Shown in pieces: positions 1 to 11,031 of a DNA stretch of 64,000 bases (its first letter is position 1; every line of letters begins with the position of its first letter). The notes below the pieces were generated by a model. That model did not search any database. It was given only the letters and a program-made list of their open reading frames with translations, and had not been told where the DNA came from. This DNA comes from Coriaria nepalensis. Taxonomy: Eukaryota; Streptophyta; Magnoliopsida; Cucurbitales; Coriariaceae. The translations under genes were made by a program, and so were the position numbers. Location: NCBI GenBank assembly GCA_027186245.1, contig CP114483.1, positions 12,358,220 through 12,422,219 of the forward strand, read 5' to 3'.

Positions 1-3000
1 TAGACTTAAAGTCGTATTATTGCGTCTCTTTTAGTCATTAAATCATTCAATATCACTTCGTACGAAATTCGCAGTTTAAACATGACTTTCGTGCATTACT
101 TGCCGTTGATCGATTCAAGGCAACAATGCATTTGTTTAGCCTTAAAATCATGTCATTGAGTCTCTTGTAGTCATGAAATCATTTTAATTAATCCGAACGA
201 ATTCTATTTTCGCCCTTCAAACATGATTTTCTTACATAACTTGCAATTAATCTATTGAAGACAACAATGCATTCCTTTAGCCTTAAAAAGCATGTCATTC
301 AGTCTTTTCATGTCATTAAATTGTTTGAAAGCACATCGAACCAATTATATGTCTGCATTTAAAACACTACTTTCATGCATAACTTGCAAATGATCTATTC
401 AAGAAAACTATGCATTTTTTTACCCTTAACGTCGTATTATTGCGTCTCTTTTAGTCATTAAATCATTCAAAATCACTTCGTACGAAATTCGCAGTTTAAA
501 CTTGACTTTCGTGCATAACTTGCCGTTGATCGATTCAAGGCAACAACGCATTTGTTTAGCCTTAAAATCATGTCATTGAGTCTCTTGTAGTCATGAAATC
601 ATTTTAATTAATCCGAACGAATTCTATTTTCGCCCTTCAAACATGATTTTCTTACATAACTTGCAATTAATCTATTGAAGACAACAATGCATTCCTTTAG
701 CCTGAAAAAGCATGTCATTCGGTCTTTTCATGTCATTAAATTGTTTGAAAGCACATCGAACCAATTATATGTCTGCATTTAAAACACTACTTTCATGCAT
801 AACTTGCACATGATCTATTCAAGAAAACTATTCATTTTTTTAGCCTTAAAGTCGTATTATTGCGTCTCTTTTGGTCATTAAATCATTCAAAATCATTTCG
901 TACGAAATTCACAGTTTAAACTTGACTTTCGTGCATAACTTGCCGTTGATCGATTCAAGGCAACAACGCATTTGTTTAGCCTTAAAATCATGTCATTGAG
1001 TCTCTTGTAGTCATGAAATCATTTTAATTAATCCGAACGAATTCTATTTTCGCCGTTCAAACATGATTTTCTTACACAACTTGCAATTAATCTATTGAAG
1101 ACAACAATGCATTCCTTTAGCCTGAAAAAGCATGTCATTCAGTCTTTTCATGTCATTAAATTGTTTGAAAGCACATCGAACCAATTATATGTCTGCATTT
1201 AAAACACTACTTTCATGCATAACTTGCAAATGATCTATTCAAGAAAACTATGCATTTTTTTAGCCTTAAAGTCGTATTATTGCGTCTCTTTTGGTCATTA
1301 AATCATTCAAAATCACTTCGTACGAAATTCGAAGTTTAAACATGACTTTCGTGCATAACTTGCCGTTCATCGACTCAAGGCAACAACGCATTTGTTTAGC
1401 CTTAAAATCATGTCATTGAGTCTCTTGTAGTCATGAAATCATTTTAATTAATCCGAACGAATTCTATTTTCGCCCTTCAAACATGATTTTCTTACATAAC
1501 TTGCAATTAATCTATTGAAGACAACAATGCATTCCTTTAGCCTGAAAAAGCATGTCATTCAGTCTTTTCATATCATTAAATTGTTTGAAAGCACATCGAA
1601 CCAATTATATGTTTGCATTTAAAACACTACTTTCATGCGTAACTTGCAAATGATCTATTCAAGAAAGCTATGCATTTTTTTAGCCTTAAAGTCGTATTAT
1701 TGCGTCTCTTTTGGTTATTAAATCATTTAAAATCACTTAGTACGAAATTCGATGTTTAAACATGACTTTCGTGCATAACTTGCCGTTCATCGATTCAAGG
1801 CAACAACGCATTTGTTTAGCCTTAAAATCATGTCATTGAGTCTCTTGTAGTCATGAAATCATTTTAATTAATCCGAACGAATTCTATTTTCGCCCTTCAA
1901 ACATGATTTTCTTACATAACTTGCAATTAATCTATTGAAGACAACAATGCATTCCTTTAGCCTGAAAAAGCATGTCATTCAGTGTTTTCATGTCATTAAA
2001 TTGTTTGAAAACACGTCGAACCAATTATATGCCTGCATTTAAAACACTACTTTCATGCATAACTTGCAAATGATCTATTCAAGAAAGCTATGCATTTTTT
2101 TAGCCTTAAAGTCGTATTATTGCGTCTCTTTTGGTCATTAAATCATTCAAAATCACTTCGTACGAAATTCGCAGTTTAAACATGACTTTCGTGCATAACT
2201 TGCCTTTCATCGATTCAGGGCAACAACGCATTTGTTTAGCCTTAAAATCATGTCATTGAGTCTCTTGTAGTCATGAAATCATTTTAATTAATCCGAACGA
2301 ATTCTATTTTCGCCCTTCAAACATGATTTTTTTACATAACTTGCAATTAATCTATTGAAGACAACAATGCAATCCTTTAGCCTTAAAAAGCATGTCATTC
2401 AGTCTTTTCATGTCATTAAATTGTTTGAAAGCACGTCGAATCAATTCTACGTTTGCATTTAAAACACGACTTTCATGCATTACTTGCAAATGATATACTG
2501 AAGAAAACTATGCCTTTTTTTAGACTTAAAGTCGTATTATTGCGTCTCTTTTAGTCATTAAATCATTCAATATCACTTCGTACGAAATTCGCAGTTTAAA
2601 CATGACTTTCGTGCATTACTTGCCGTTGATCGATTCAAGGCAACAACGCATTTGTTTAGCCTTAAAATCATGTCATTGAGTCTCTTGTAGTCATGAAATC
2701 ATTTTAATTAATCCGAACGAATTCTATTTTCGCCCTTCAAACATGATTTTCTTACATAACTTGCAATTAATCTATTGAAGACAACAATGCATTCCTTTAG
2801 CCTTAAAAAGCATGTCATTCAGTCTTTTCATGTCATTAAATTGTTTGAAAGCACATCGAACCAATTATATGTCTGCATTTAAAACACTACTTTCATGCAT
2901 AACTTGCAAATGATCTATTCAAGAAAACTATGCATTTTTTTAGCCTTAAAGTCGTATTATTGCGTCTCTTTTGGTCATTAAATCATTCAAAATCACTTCG

Positions 3001-4620
3001 TACGAAATTCGCAGTTTAAACGTGACTTTCGTGCATAACTTGCCGTTGATCGATTCAAGGCAACAACGCATTTGTTTAGCCATAAAATCATGTCATTGAG
3101 TCTCTTGTAGTCATGAAATCATTTTAAGTAATCCGAACGAATTCTATTTTCGCCCTTCAAACATGATTTTCTTACATAACTTGCAATTAATCTATTGAAG
3201 ACAACAATGCATTCCTTTAGCCTTAAAAAGCATGTCATTCAGTCTTTTTATGTCATTAAATTGTTTGAAAGCACGTCGAACCAATTCTACGTTTGCATTT
3301 AAAACACGACCTTCATGCATTACTTGTAAATTATCTACTGAAGAAAACTATGCATTTTTTTAGACTTAAAGTCGTATTATTGCGTCTCTTTTAGTCATTA
3401 AATCATTCAAAATCACTTCGTGCGAAATTCGCAGTTTAAACATGACTTTCGTGCATAACTTGCCTTTCATCGATTCAGGGCAACAACGCATTTGTTTAGC
3501 CTTAAAATCATGTCATTGAGTCTCTTGTAGTCATGAAATCATTTTAATTAATCCGAACGAATTCTATTTTCGCCCTTCAAACATGATTTTTTTACATAAC
3601 TTGCAATTAATCTATTGAAGACAACAATGCATTCCTTTAGCCTTAAAAAGCATGTCATTAAGTCTTTTCATGTCATTAAATTGTTTGAAAGCACATCGAA
3701 CCAATTATATGTCTCCATTTAAAACACTACTTTCATGCATAACTTGCAAATGATCTATTCAAGAAAACTATGCATTTTTTTAGCCTTAAAGTCGTATTAT
3801 TGCGTCTCTTTTGGTCATTAAATCATTCAAAATCACTTCGTACGAAATTCGCAGTTTAAACATGACTTTCGTTCATAACTTGCCGTTCCTCGATTCAAGG
3901 CAACAACGCATTTGTTTAGCCTTAAAATCAGGTCATTGAGTCTCTTGTAGTCATGAAATCATTTTAATTCATCCGAACGAATTCTATTTTCGCCATTTAA
4001 ACATGATTTCCTTACATAACTTGCAATTAATCTATTGAAGACAACAATGCATTCCTTTAGCCTTAAAAAGCATGTCATTCAGTCTTTTCATGTCATTAAA
4101 TTGTTTGAAAGCACATCGAACCAATTATATGTCTGCATTTAAAACACTACTTTCATGCATAACTTGCAAATGATCTATTCAAGAAAACTATGCATTTTTT
4201 TAGCCTTAAAGTCGTAGTATTGCGTCTCTTTTGGTCATTAAATCATTCAAAATCATTTCGTACGAAATTCGCAGTTTAAACATGACTTTCGTGCATAACT
4301 TGCCGTTTAACGATTCAAGGCAACAACGCATTTGTTTAGCCTTAAAATCATGTCATTGAGTCTCTTGTAGTCATGAAATCATTTTAATTAATCCGAACGA
4401 ATTCTATTTTCGCCGTTCAAACATGATTTTCTTACATAACTTGCAATTAATCTATTGAAGACAACAATGCGTTCCTTTAGCCTTAAAAAGCATGTCATTC
4501 AGTCTTTTCATGTCATTAAATTGTTTGAAAGCACATCGAACCAATTATATGTCTGCATTTAAAACACTACTTTCATGCATAACTTGCAAATGATCTATTC
4601 AAGAAAACTATGCATTTTTT

Positions 4621-5041
4621 TAGCCTTAAAGTCGTATTATTGCGTCTCTTTTAGTCATTAAATCATTCTAAATTGCTTCGAACGAAATTCGGCCTTTAAA
4701 CATGACTTTCGTGCATAACTTGCCGTTGATCGATTCAAGGCAACAACGCATTTGTTTAGCCTTAAAATCATGTCATTGAGTCTCTTGTAGTCATGAAATC
4801 AGTTTAATTAATCCGAACGAAATCTATTTTCGCCGTTCAAACATGATTTTCTTACATAACTTGCAAGTAATCTATTGAATACAACAATGCGTTCCTTCAG
4901 CCATAAAAAGCATCTCATTCAGTCTTTTCATGTCATTAAAATGTTTGAAAGCACATCGAACCAATTATATGTCTGCATTTAAAACACTACTTTCATGCAT
5001 AACTTTGCAAATGATCTATTCAAGAAAACTATGCATTTTTT
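4621..5041 (+). repeat. Most diverged full unit (copy 12, 421 bp)
   Basis: This copy has far more private changes than its neighbours. It reads TTCTAAATTGCTTCG instead of the usual TTCAAAATCACTTCG. The palindrome is broken at 4681 (TTCGAACGAA). It has GGCCTTTAAA for GCAGTTTAAA, AGTTTAATTA for ATTTTAATTA, GAAATC in place of GAATTC, TTGCAAGTAA, GAATACAACA, CCTTCAGCCATAAAAAGCATCTC, AAAATGTTTG and an extra T near 5004. It looks like an older or less homogenised copy. The next unit (5042-5460) carries the compensating 1-bp loss. Confidence 0.85.
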
Positions 5042-6776
5042 TAGCCTTAAAGTCGTATTATTGCGTCTCTTTTGGTCATTAAATCATTCAAAATCACTTC
5101 GTACGAAATTCGCAGTTTAAACATGACTTTCGTGCATAACTTGCCGTTGATCGATTCAAGGCAACAACGCATTTGTTTAGCCTTAAAATCATGTCATTGA
5201 GTCTCTTGTAGTCATGAAATCATTTTAATTCATCCGAACGAATTCTATTTCGCCCTTCAAACATGATTTTCTTACATAACTTGCAATTAATCTATTGAAG
5301 ACAACAATGCATTCCTTTAGCCTGAAAAAGCATGTCATTCAGTCTTTTCATGTCATTAAATTGTTTGAAAGCACATCGAACCAATTATATGTCTCCATTT
5401 AAAACACTACTTTCATGCATAACTTGCAAATGATCTATTCAAGAAAACTATGCATTTTTTTAGCCTTAACGTCGTATTATTGCGTCTCTTTTGGTCATTA
5501 AATCCTTCAAAATTACTTCGTACGAAATTCGCAGTTTAAACATGACTTTTGTGCATTACTTGCCGTTCATCGATTCAAGGCAACAACGCATTTGTTTAGC
5601 CTTAAAATCATGTCATTGAGTCTCTTGTAGTCATGAAATCATTTTAATTAATCCGAACGAATTCTATTTTCGCCCTTCAAACATGATTTTCTTACATAAC
5701 TTGCAATTAATCTATTGAAGACAACAATGCATTCCTTTAGCCTGAAAAAGCATGTCATTCAGTCTTTTCATGTCATTAAATTGTTTGAAAGCACATCGAA
5801 CCAATTATATGTCTGCATTTAAAACACTACTTTCATGCATAACTTGCAAATGATCTATTCAAGAAAACTATGCATTTTTTTAGCCTTAAAGTCGTATTAT
5901 TGCGTCTCTTTTGGTCATTAAATCATTCAAAATCACTTCGTACAAAATTCGCAGTTTAAACATGACTTTCGTGCATTACTTGCCGTTCATCGATTCAAGG
6001 CAACAACGCATTTGTTTAGCCTTAAAATCATGTCATTGAGTCTCTTGTAGTCATGAAATCATTTTAATTAATCCGAACTAATTCTATTTTCGCCCTTCAA
6101 ACATGATTTTCTTACATAACTTGCAATTAATCTATTGAAGACAACAATGCATTCCTTTAGCCTGGAAAAGCATGTCATTCAGTCTTTTCATGTCATTAAA
6201 TTGTTTGAAAGCACATCGAACCAATTATATGTCTGCATTTAAAACACTACTTTCATGCATAACTTGCAAATGATCTATTGAAGAAAACTATGCATTTTTT
6301 TAGCCTTAAAGTCGTATTATTGCGTCTCTTTGGGTCATTAAATCATTCAAAATCACTTCGTACGAAATTCGCAGTTTAAACATGACTTTCGTGCATAACT
6401 TGCCGTCGATCGATTCAAGAAAACAACGCATTTGTTTAGCCTTAAAATCATGTCATTGAGTCTCTTGTAGTCATGAAATCATTTTAATTCATCCGAACGA
6501 ATTCTATTTTCGCCCTTCAAACATGATTTTCTTACATAACTTGCAATTAATCTATTGAAGACAACAATGCATTCCTTTAGCCTGAAAAAGCATGTCATTC
6601 AGTCTTTTCATGTCATTAAATTGTTTGAAAGCACATCGAACCAATTATATGTCTGCATTTAAAACACTACTTTCATGCATAACTTGCAAATGATCTATTC
6701 AAGAAAACTATGCATTTTTTTAGCCTTAAAGTCGTATTATTGCGTCTCTTTTGGTCATTAAATCATTCAAAATCAC

Positions 6777-6786
6777 TTCGTACGAA
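6777..6786. repeat. 10-bp perfect palindrome TTCGTACGAA in subunit A
   Basis: TTCGTACGAA is its own reverse complement and sits at unit 57-66 of subunit A. It is kept in most of the 152 copies. Changes I saw include TACAAA (for example 5941, 12241, 14761, 17281, 22321), TATGAA (21061), TGCGAA (3421), TTCATACGAA (46251, 48770) and TTCGAACGAA in the divergent copy at 4677. B and C have the related but non-palindromic CCGAACGAAT and TCGAACCAAT at the matching place. A DNA-binding role is possible but not shown. Confidence 0.8.
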
Positions 6787-6793
6787 ATTCGCA

Positions 6794-6801
6794 GTTTAAA
6801 C
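6794..6801. repeat. 8-bp palindrome GTTTAAAC in subunit A
   Basis: GTTTAAAC lies at unit 74-81, only 7 bp downstream of TTCGTACGAA, so subunit A carries two perfect palindromes within 25 bp. It is intact in most copies. Toward the right end it is repeatedly broken as GTTTCAAC (51727, 52987, 54246, 55086, 58445, 60545, 62645), GTTTTAAC (56346, 59285) or GTTCAAAC (60125, 61385, 61805, 62225). It is also a PmeI-type recognition sequence, so its loss changes the restriction ladder along the array. Confidence 0.75.
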
Positions 6802-6813
6802 ATGACTTTCGTG

Positions 6814-6823
6814 CATAACTTGC
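6814..6823 (+). repeat. Conserved box CATAACTTGC (subunit A copy)
   Basis: These ten bases are identical in the A, B and C consensus (unit 94-103, 235-244 and 378-387), inside the conserved 3' block of each monomer. The three sites are 141 and 143 bp apart, with 136 bp to the next unit, so the box recurs about every 140 bp through the array. In A and in alternative C it is often CATTACTTGC. It is a candidate protein-contact or nucleosome-phasing segment, inferred only from its conservation between otherwise diverged monomers. Confidence 0.7.
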
Positions 6824-6856
6824 CGTTGATCGATTCAAGGCAACAACGCATTTGTT

Positions 6857-6997
6857 TAGCCTTAAAATCATGTCATTGAGTCTCTTGTAGTCATGAAATC
6901 ATTTTAATTAATCCGAACGAATTCTATTTTCGCCCTTCAAACATGATTTTCTTACATAACTTGCAATTAATCTATTGAAGACAACAATGCATTCCTT
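6857..6997 (+). repeat. Subunit B of the HOR (141 bp)
   Basis: Second monomer. It starts with TAGCCTTAAA, keeps TGAGTCTCTT (A has TGCGTCTCTT), and ends with the same 56-bp block as A and C (44 of 56 positions match each partner by hand alignment). It contains an EcoRI-type GAATTC at unit 199-204. By eye it is the least variable subunit between copies. The recurring changes are AATTA to AATTC or AAGTA near unit 187-191, CGCCC to CGCCG near unit 215, and ATGCATTCC to ATGCGTTCC near unit 271. The last two are usually found together. Confidence 0.93.
6919..6924. other. EcoRI-type GAATTC in subunit B
   Basis: A single GAATTC per unit at unit 199-204 predicts a 420-bp digestion ladder. It is lost where B reads AACTAATTC (for example 6079, 8179, 12379, 14899, 17419, 34637), AACAAATTC (12799, 15319, 16159, 35476, 37156, 56470, 59409) or GAATAC (35896, 36316, 37996, 41355, 42195, 44715). 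This is a useful physical landmark for checking the assembly; no biological role is claimed. Confidence 0.85.
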
Positions 6998-7140
6998 TAG
7001 CCTGAAAAAGCATGTCATTCAGTCTTTTCATGTCATTAAATTGTTTGAAAGCACATCGAACCAATTATATGTCTCCATTTAAAACACTACTTTCATGCAT
7101 AACTTGCAAATGATCTATTCAAGAAAACTATGCATTTTTT
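6998..7140 (+). repeat. Subunit C of the HOR (143 bp)
   Basis: Third monomer, the longest and most A+T-rich (about 42 G+C of 143). It begins TAGCCTTAAA or variants (TAGCCTGAAA, TAGCCCGAAA) and ends in the T-run. It contains ATGCAT twice and CATAACTTGC at unit 378-387. It is the most variable subunit between copies. The common type reads GCACATCGAA, TATATGTCTG and CACTACTTTC. The second type reads GCACGTCGAA, CTACGTTTGC and CACGACTTTC with CATTACTTGC. A third, rarer type has TTTTCAAGTC, CTAATTTTATG and CATTACTTTC (for example at 28441, 36841, 38521, 42721 and 48181). Confidence 0.93.
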
Positions 7141-10100
7141 TAGCCTTAACGTCGTATTATTGCGTCTCTTTTGGTCATTAAATCCTTCAAAATTACTTCG
7201 TACGAAATTCGCAGTTTAAACATGACTTTTGTGCATTACTTGCCGTTCATCGATTCAAGGCAACAACGCATTTGTTTAGCCTTAAAATCATGTCATTGAG
7301 TCTCTTGTAGTCATGAAATCATTTTAATTAATCCGAACGAATTCTATTTTCGCCCTTCAAACATGATTTTCTTACATAACTTGCAATTAATCTATTGAAG
7401 ACAACAATGCGTTCCTTTAGCCTTAAAAAGCATGTCATTCAGTCTTTTCATGTCATTAAATTGTTTGAAAGCACATCGAACCAATTATATGTCTGCATTT
7501 AAAACACTACTTTCATGCATAACTTGCAAATGATCTATTCAAGAAAACTATGCATTTTTTTAGCCTTAAAGTCGTATTATTGCGTCTCTTTTGGTCATTA
7601 AATCATTCAAAATCACTTCGTACGAAATTCGCAGTTTAAACATGACTTTCGTGCATAACTTGCCGTTTATCGATTCAAGGCAACAACGCATTTGTTTAGC
7701 CTTAAAATCATGTCATTGAGTCTCTTGTAGTCATGAAATCATTTTAATTAATCCGAACGAATTCTATTTTCGCCCTTCAAACATGATTTTCTTACATAAC
7801 TTGCAATTAATCTATTGAAGACAACAATGCATTCCTTTAGCCTGAAAAAGCATGTCATTCAGTCTTTTCATGTCATTAAATTGTTTGAAAGCACATCGAA
7901 CCAATTATATGTCTCCATTTAAAACACTACTTTCATGCATAACTTGCAAATGATCTATTCAAGAAAACTATGCATTTTTTTAGCCTTAACGTCGTATTAT
8001 TGCGTCTCTTTTGGTCATTAAATCCTTCAAAATTACTTCGTACGAAATTCGCAGTTTAAACATGACTTTCGTGCATTACTTGCCGTTCATCGATTCAAGG
8101 CAACAACGCATTTGTTTAGCCTTAAAATCATGTCATTGAGTCTCTTGTAGTCATGAAATCATTTTAATTAATCCGAACTAATTCTATTTTCGCCCTTCAA
8201 ACATGATTTTCTTACATAACTTGCAATTAATCTATTGAAGACAACAATGCATTCCTTTAGCCTGGAAAAGCATGTCATTCAGTCTTTTCATGTCATTAAA
8301 TTGTTTGAAAGCACATCGAACCAATTATATGTCTGCATTTAAAACACTACTTTCATGCATAACTTGCAAATGATCTATTGAAGAAAACTATGCATTTTTT
8401 TAGCCTTAAAGTCGTATTATTGCGTCTCTTTGGGTCATTAAATCATTCAAAATCACTTCGTACGAAATTCGCAGTTTAAACATGACTTTCGTGCATAACT
8501 TGCCGTCGATCGATTCAAGAAAACAACGCATTTGTTTAGCCTTAAAATCATGTCATTGAGTCTCTTGTAGTCATGAAATCATTTTAATTCATCCGAACGA
8601 ATTCTATTTTCGCCCTTCAAACATGATTTTCTTACATAACTTGCAATTAATCTATTGAAGACAACAATGCATTCCTTTAGCCTTAAAAAGCATGTCATTC
8701 AGTCTTTTCATGTCATTAAATTGTTTGAAAGCACATCGAACCAATTATATGTCTGCATTTAAAACACTACTTTCATGCATAACTTGCAAATGATCTATTC
8801 AAGAAAACTATGCATTTTTTTAGCCTTAAAGTCGTATTATTGCGTCTCTTTTGGTCATTAAATCATTCAAAATCACTTCGTACGAAATTCGCAGTTTAAA
8901 CATGACTTTCGTGCATAACTTGCCGTCGATCGATTCAAGAAAACAACGCATTTGTTTAGCCTTAAAATCATGTCATTGAGTCTCTTGTAGTCATGAAATC
9001 ATTTTAATTCATCCAAACGAATTCTATTTTCGCCCTTCAAACATGATTTTCTTACATAACTTGCAATTAATCTATTGAAGACAACAATGCATTCCTTTAG
9101 CCTGAAAAAGGATGTCATTCAGTCTTTTCATGTCATTAAATTGTTTGAAAGCACATCGAACCAATTATATGTCTGCATTTAAAACACTACTTTCATGCAT
9201 AACTTGCAAATGATCTATTCAAGAAAACTATGCATTTTTTTAGCCTTAAAGTCGTATTATTGCGTCTCTTTTGGTCATTAAATCATTCAAAATCACTTCG
9301 TACGAAATTCGCAGTTTAAACATGACTTTCGTGCATTACTTGCCGTTGATCGATTCAAGGCAACAACGCATTTGTTTAGCCTTAAAATCATGTCATTGAG
9401 TCTCTTGTAGTCATGAAATCATTTTAATTAATCCGAACGAATTCTATTTTCGCCCTTCAAACATGATTTTCTTACATAACTTGCAATTAATCTATTGAAG
9501 ACAACAATGCATTCCTTTAGCCTTAAAAAGCATGTCACTCAGTCTTTTCATGTCATTAAATTGTTTGAAAGCACATCGAACCAATTATATGTCTGCATTT
9601 AAAACACTACTTTCATGCATAACTTGCAAATGATCTATTCAAGAAAACTATGCATTTTTTTAGCCTTAAAGTCGTATTATTGCGTCTCTTTTGGTCATTA
9701 AATCATTCAAAATCACTTCGTACGAAATTCGCAGTTTAAACATGACTTTCGTGCATAACTTGCCGTCGATCGATTCAAGGCAACCACGCATTTGTTTAGC
9801 CTTAAAATCATGTCACTGAGTCTCTTGTAGTCATGAAATCATTTTAATTAATCCGAACGAATTCTATTTTCGCCCTTCAAACATGATTTTCTTACATAAC
9901 TTGCAATTAATCTATTGAAGACAACAATGCATTCCTTTAGCCTTAAAAAGCATGTCACTCAGTCTTTTCATGTCATTAAATTGTTTGAAAGCACATCGAA
10001 CCAATTATATGTCTGCATTTAAAACACTACTTTCATGCATAACTTGCAAATGATCTATTCAAGAAAACTATGCATTTTTTTAGCCTTAAAGTCGTATTAT

Positions 10101-11031
10101 TGCGTCTCTTTTGGTCATTAAATCATTCAAAATCACTTCGTACGAAATTCGCAGTTTAAACGTGACTTTCGTGCATAACTTGCCGTCGATCGATTCAAGG
10201 CAACAACGCATTTGTTTAGCCTTAAAATCATGTCATTGAGTCTCTTGTAGTCATGAAATCATTTTAAGTAATCCGAACGAATTCTATTTTCGCCCTTCAA
10301 ACATGATTTTCTTACATAACTTGCAATTAATCTATTGAAGACAACAATGCATTCCTTTAGCCTTAAAAAGCATGTCATTCAGTCTTTTTATGTCATTAAA
10401 TTGTTTGAAAGCACGTCGAACCAATTCTACGTTTGCATTTAAAACACGACCTTCATGCATTACTTGTAAATTATCTACTGAAGAAAACTATGCATTTTGT
10501 TAGACTTAAAGTCGTATTATCGCGTCTCTTTTAGTCATTAAATCATTCAATATCACTTCGTACGAAATTCGCAGTTTAAACATGACTTTCGTGCATTACT
10601 TGCCGTTGATCGATTCAAGGCAACAACGCATTTGTTTAGCCTTAAAATCATGTCATTGAGTCTCTTGTAGTCATGAAATCATTTTAAGTAATCCGAACGA
10701 ATTCTATTTTCGCCCTTCAAACATGATTTTCTTACATAACTTGCAATTAATCTATTAAAGACAACAATGCATTCCTTTAGCCTTAAAAAGCATGTCATTC
10801 AGTCTTTTCATGTCATTAAATTGTTTGAAAGCACGTCGAACCAATTCTACGTTTGCATTTAAAACACGACTTTCATGCATTACTTACAAATGATCTACTG
10901 AAGAAAACTATGCATTTTTTTAGACTTAAAGTCGTATTATTGCGTCTCTTTTAGTCATTAAATCATTCAATATCACTTCGTACGAAATTCGCAGTTTAAA
11001 CATGACTTTCGTGCATTACTTGCCGTTGATC

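Larger units (their letters stand above)
6721..6856 (+). repeat. Subunit A of the HOR (136 bp)
   Basis: First monomer of the trimer, the shortest of the three and the richest in G+C (about 50 of 136). It opens with the shared TAGCCTTAAA box and closes with the shared 56-bp 3' block, which contains CATAACTTGC. Its middle carries the palindromes TTCGTACGAA and GTTTAAAC. It holds 9 of the unit's 13 CpG dinucleotides. Two main versions exist across the array: one with TAGCC, TTGGTC and CAAAATCAC, and one with TAGAC, TTAGTC and CAATATCAC. The second is normally found just downstream of the alternative C subunit. Confidence 0.93.
6721..7140 (+). repeat. Representative 420-bp higher-order unit (copy 17)
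   Basis: A near-consensus copy used here as reference; unit coordinate 1 is 6721. It holds subunits A (unit 1-136), B (137-277) and C (278-420), three diverged versions of one monomer. G+C is about 32%. It ends in six T that join the T of the next unit to form a T7 run. Commonly variable positions are unit 4 (C or A), unit 33 (A or G), unit 51 (A or T), unit 97 (A or T), unit 106-108, the TTA/TGA/CGA choice near unit 283, and the CTGC or CTCC choice near unit 353-355 (this copy has the rarer CTCC). Other copies differ from it mostly by a few per cent of substitutions. Confidence 0.95.
3001..10500 (+). repeat. Dispersed single-unit pair at 7140 bp (3001-3360 and 10141-10500)
   Basis: Both members share AAACGTGACTTTC, TTTTAAGTAATCC, CAGTCTTTTTATG, the alternative C type with CACGACCTTCATG, and TTACTTGTAAATTATCTACTG. 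That last combination occurs only in these two units. I saw three differences (near 3047, 3082 and the last T-run, which is TTTTGTT at 10495). The offset is exactly 17 units, again pointing to movement of unit types over several kilobases within the array. Confidence 0.7.

Noticed and set aside
57..73. CENP-B box in subunit A
   Set aside because: TTCG, four bases, then A matches the start of the known NTTCGNNNNANNCGGGN pattern, but the CGGG positions read TTCG, so only 6 of 9 fixed bases agree. That is not enough to call a functional box.
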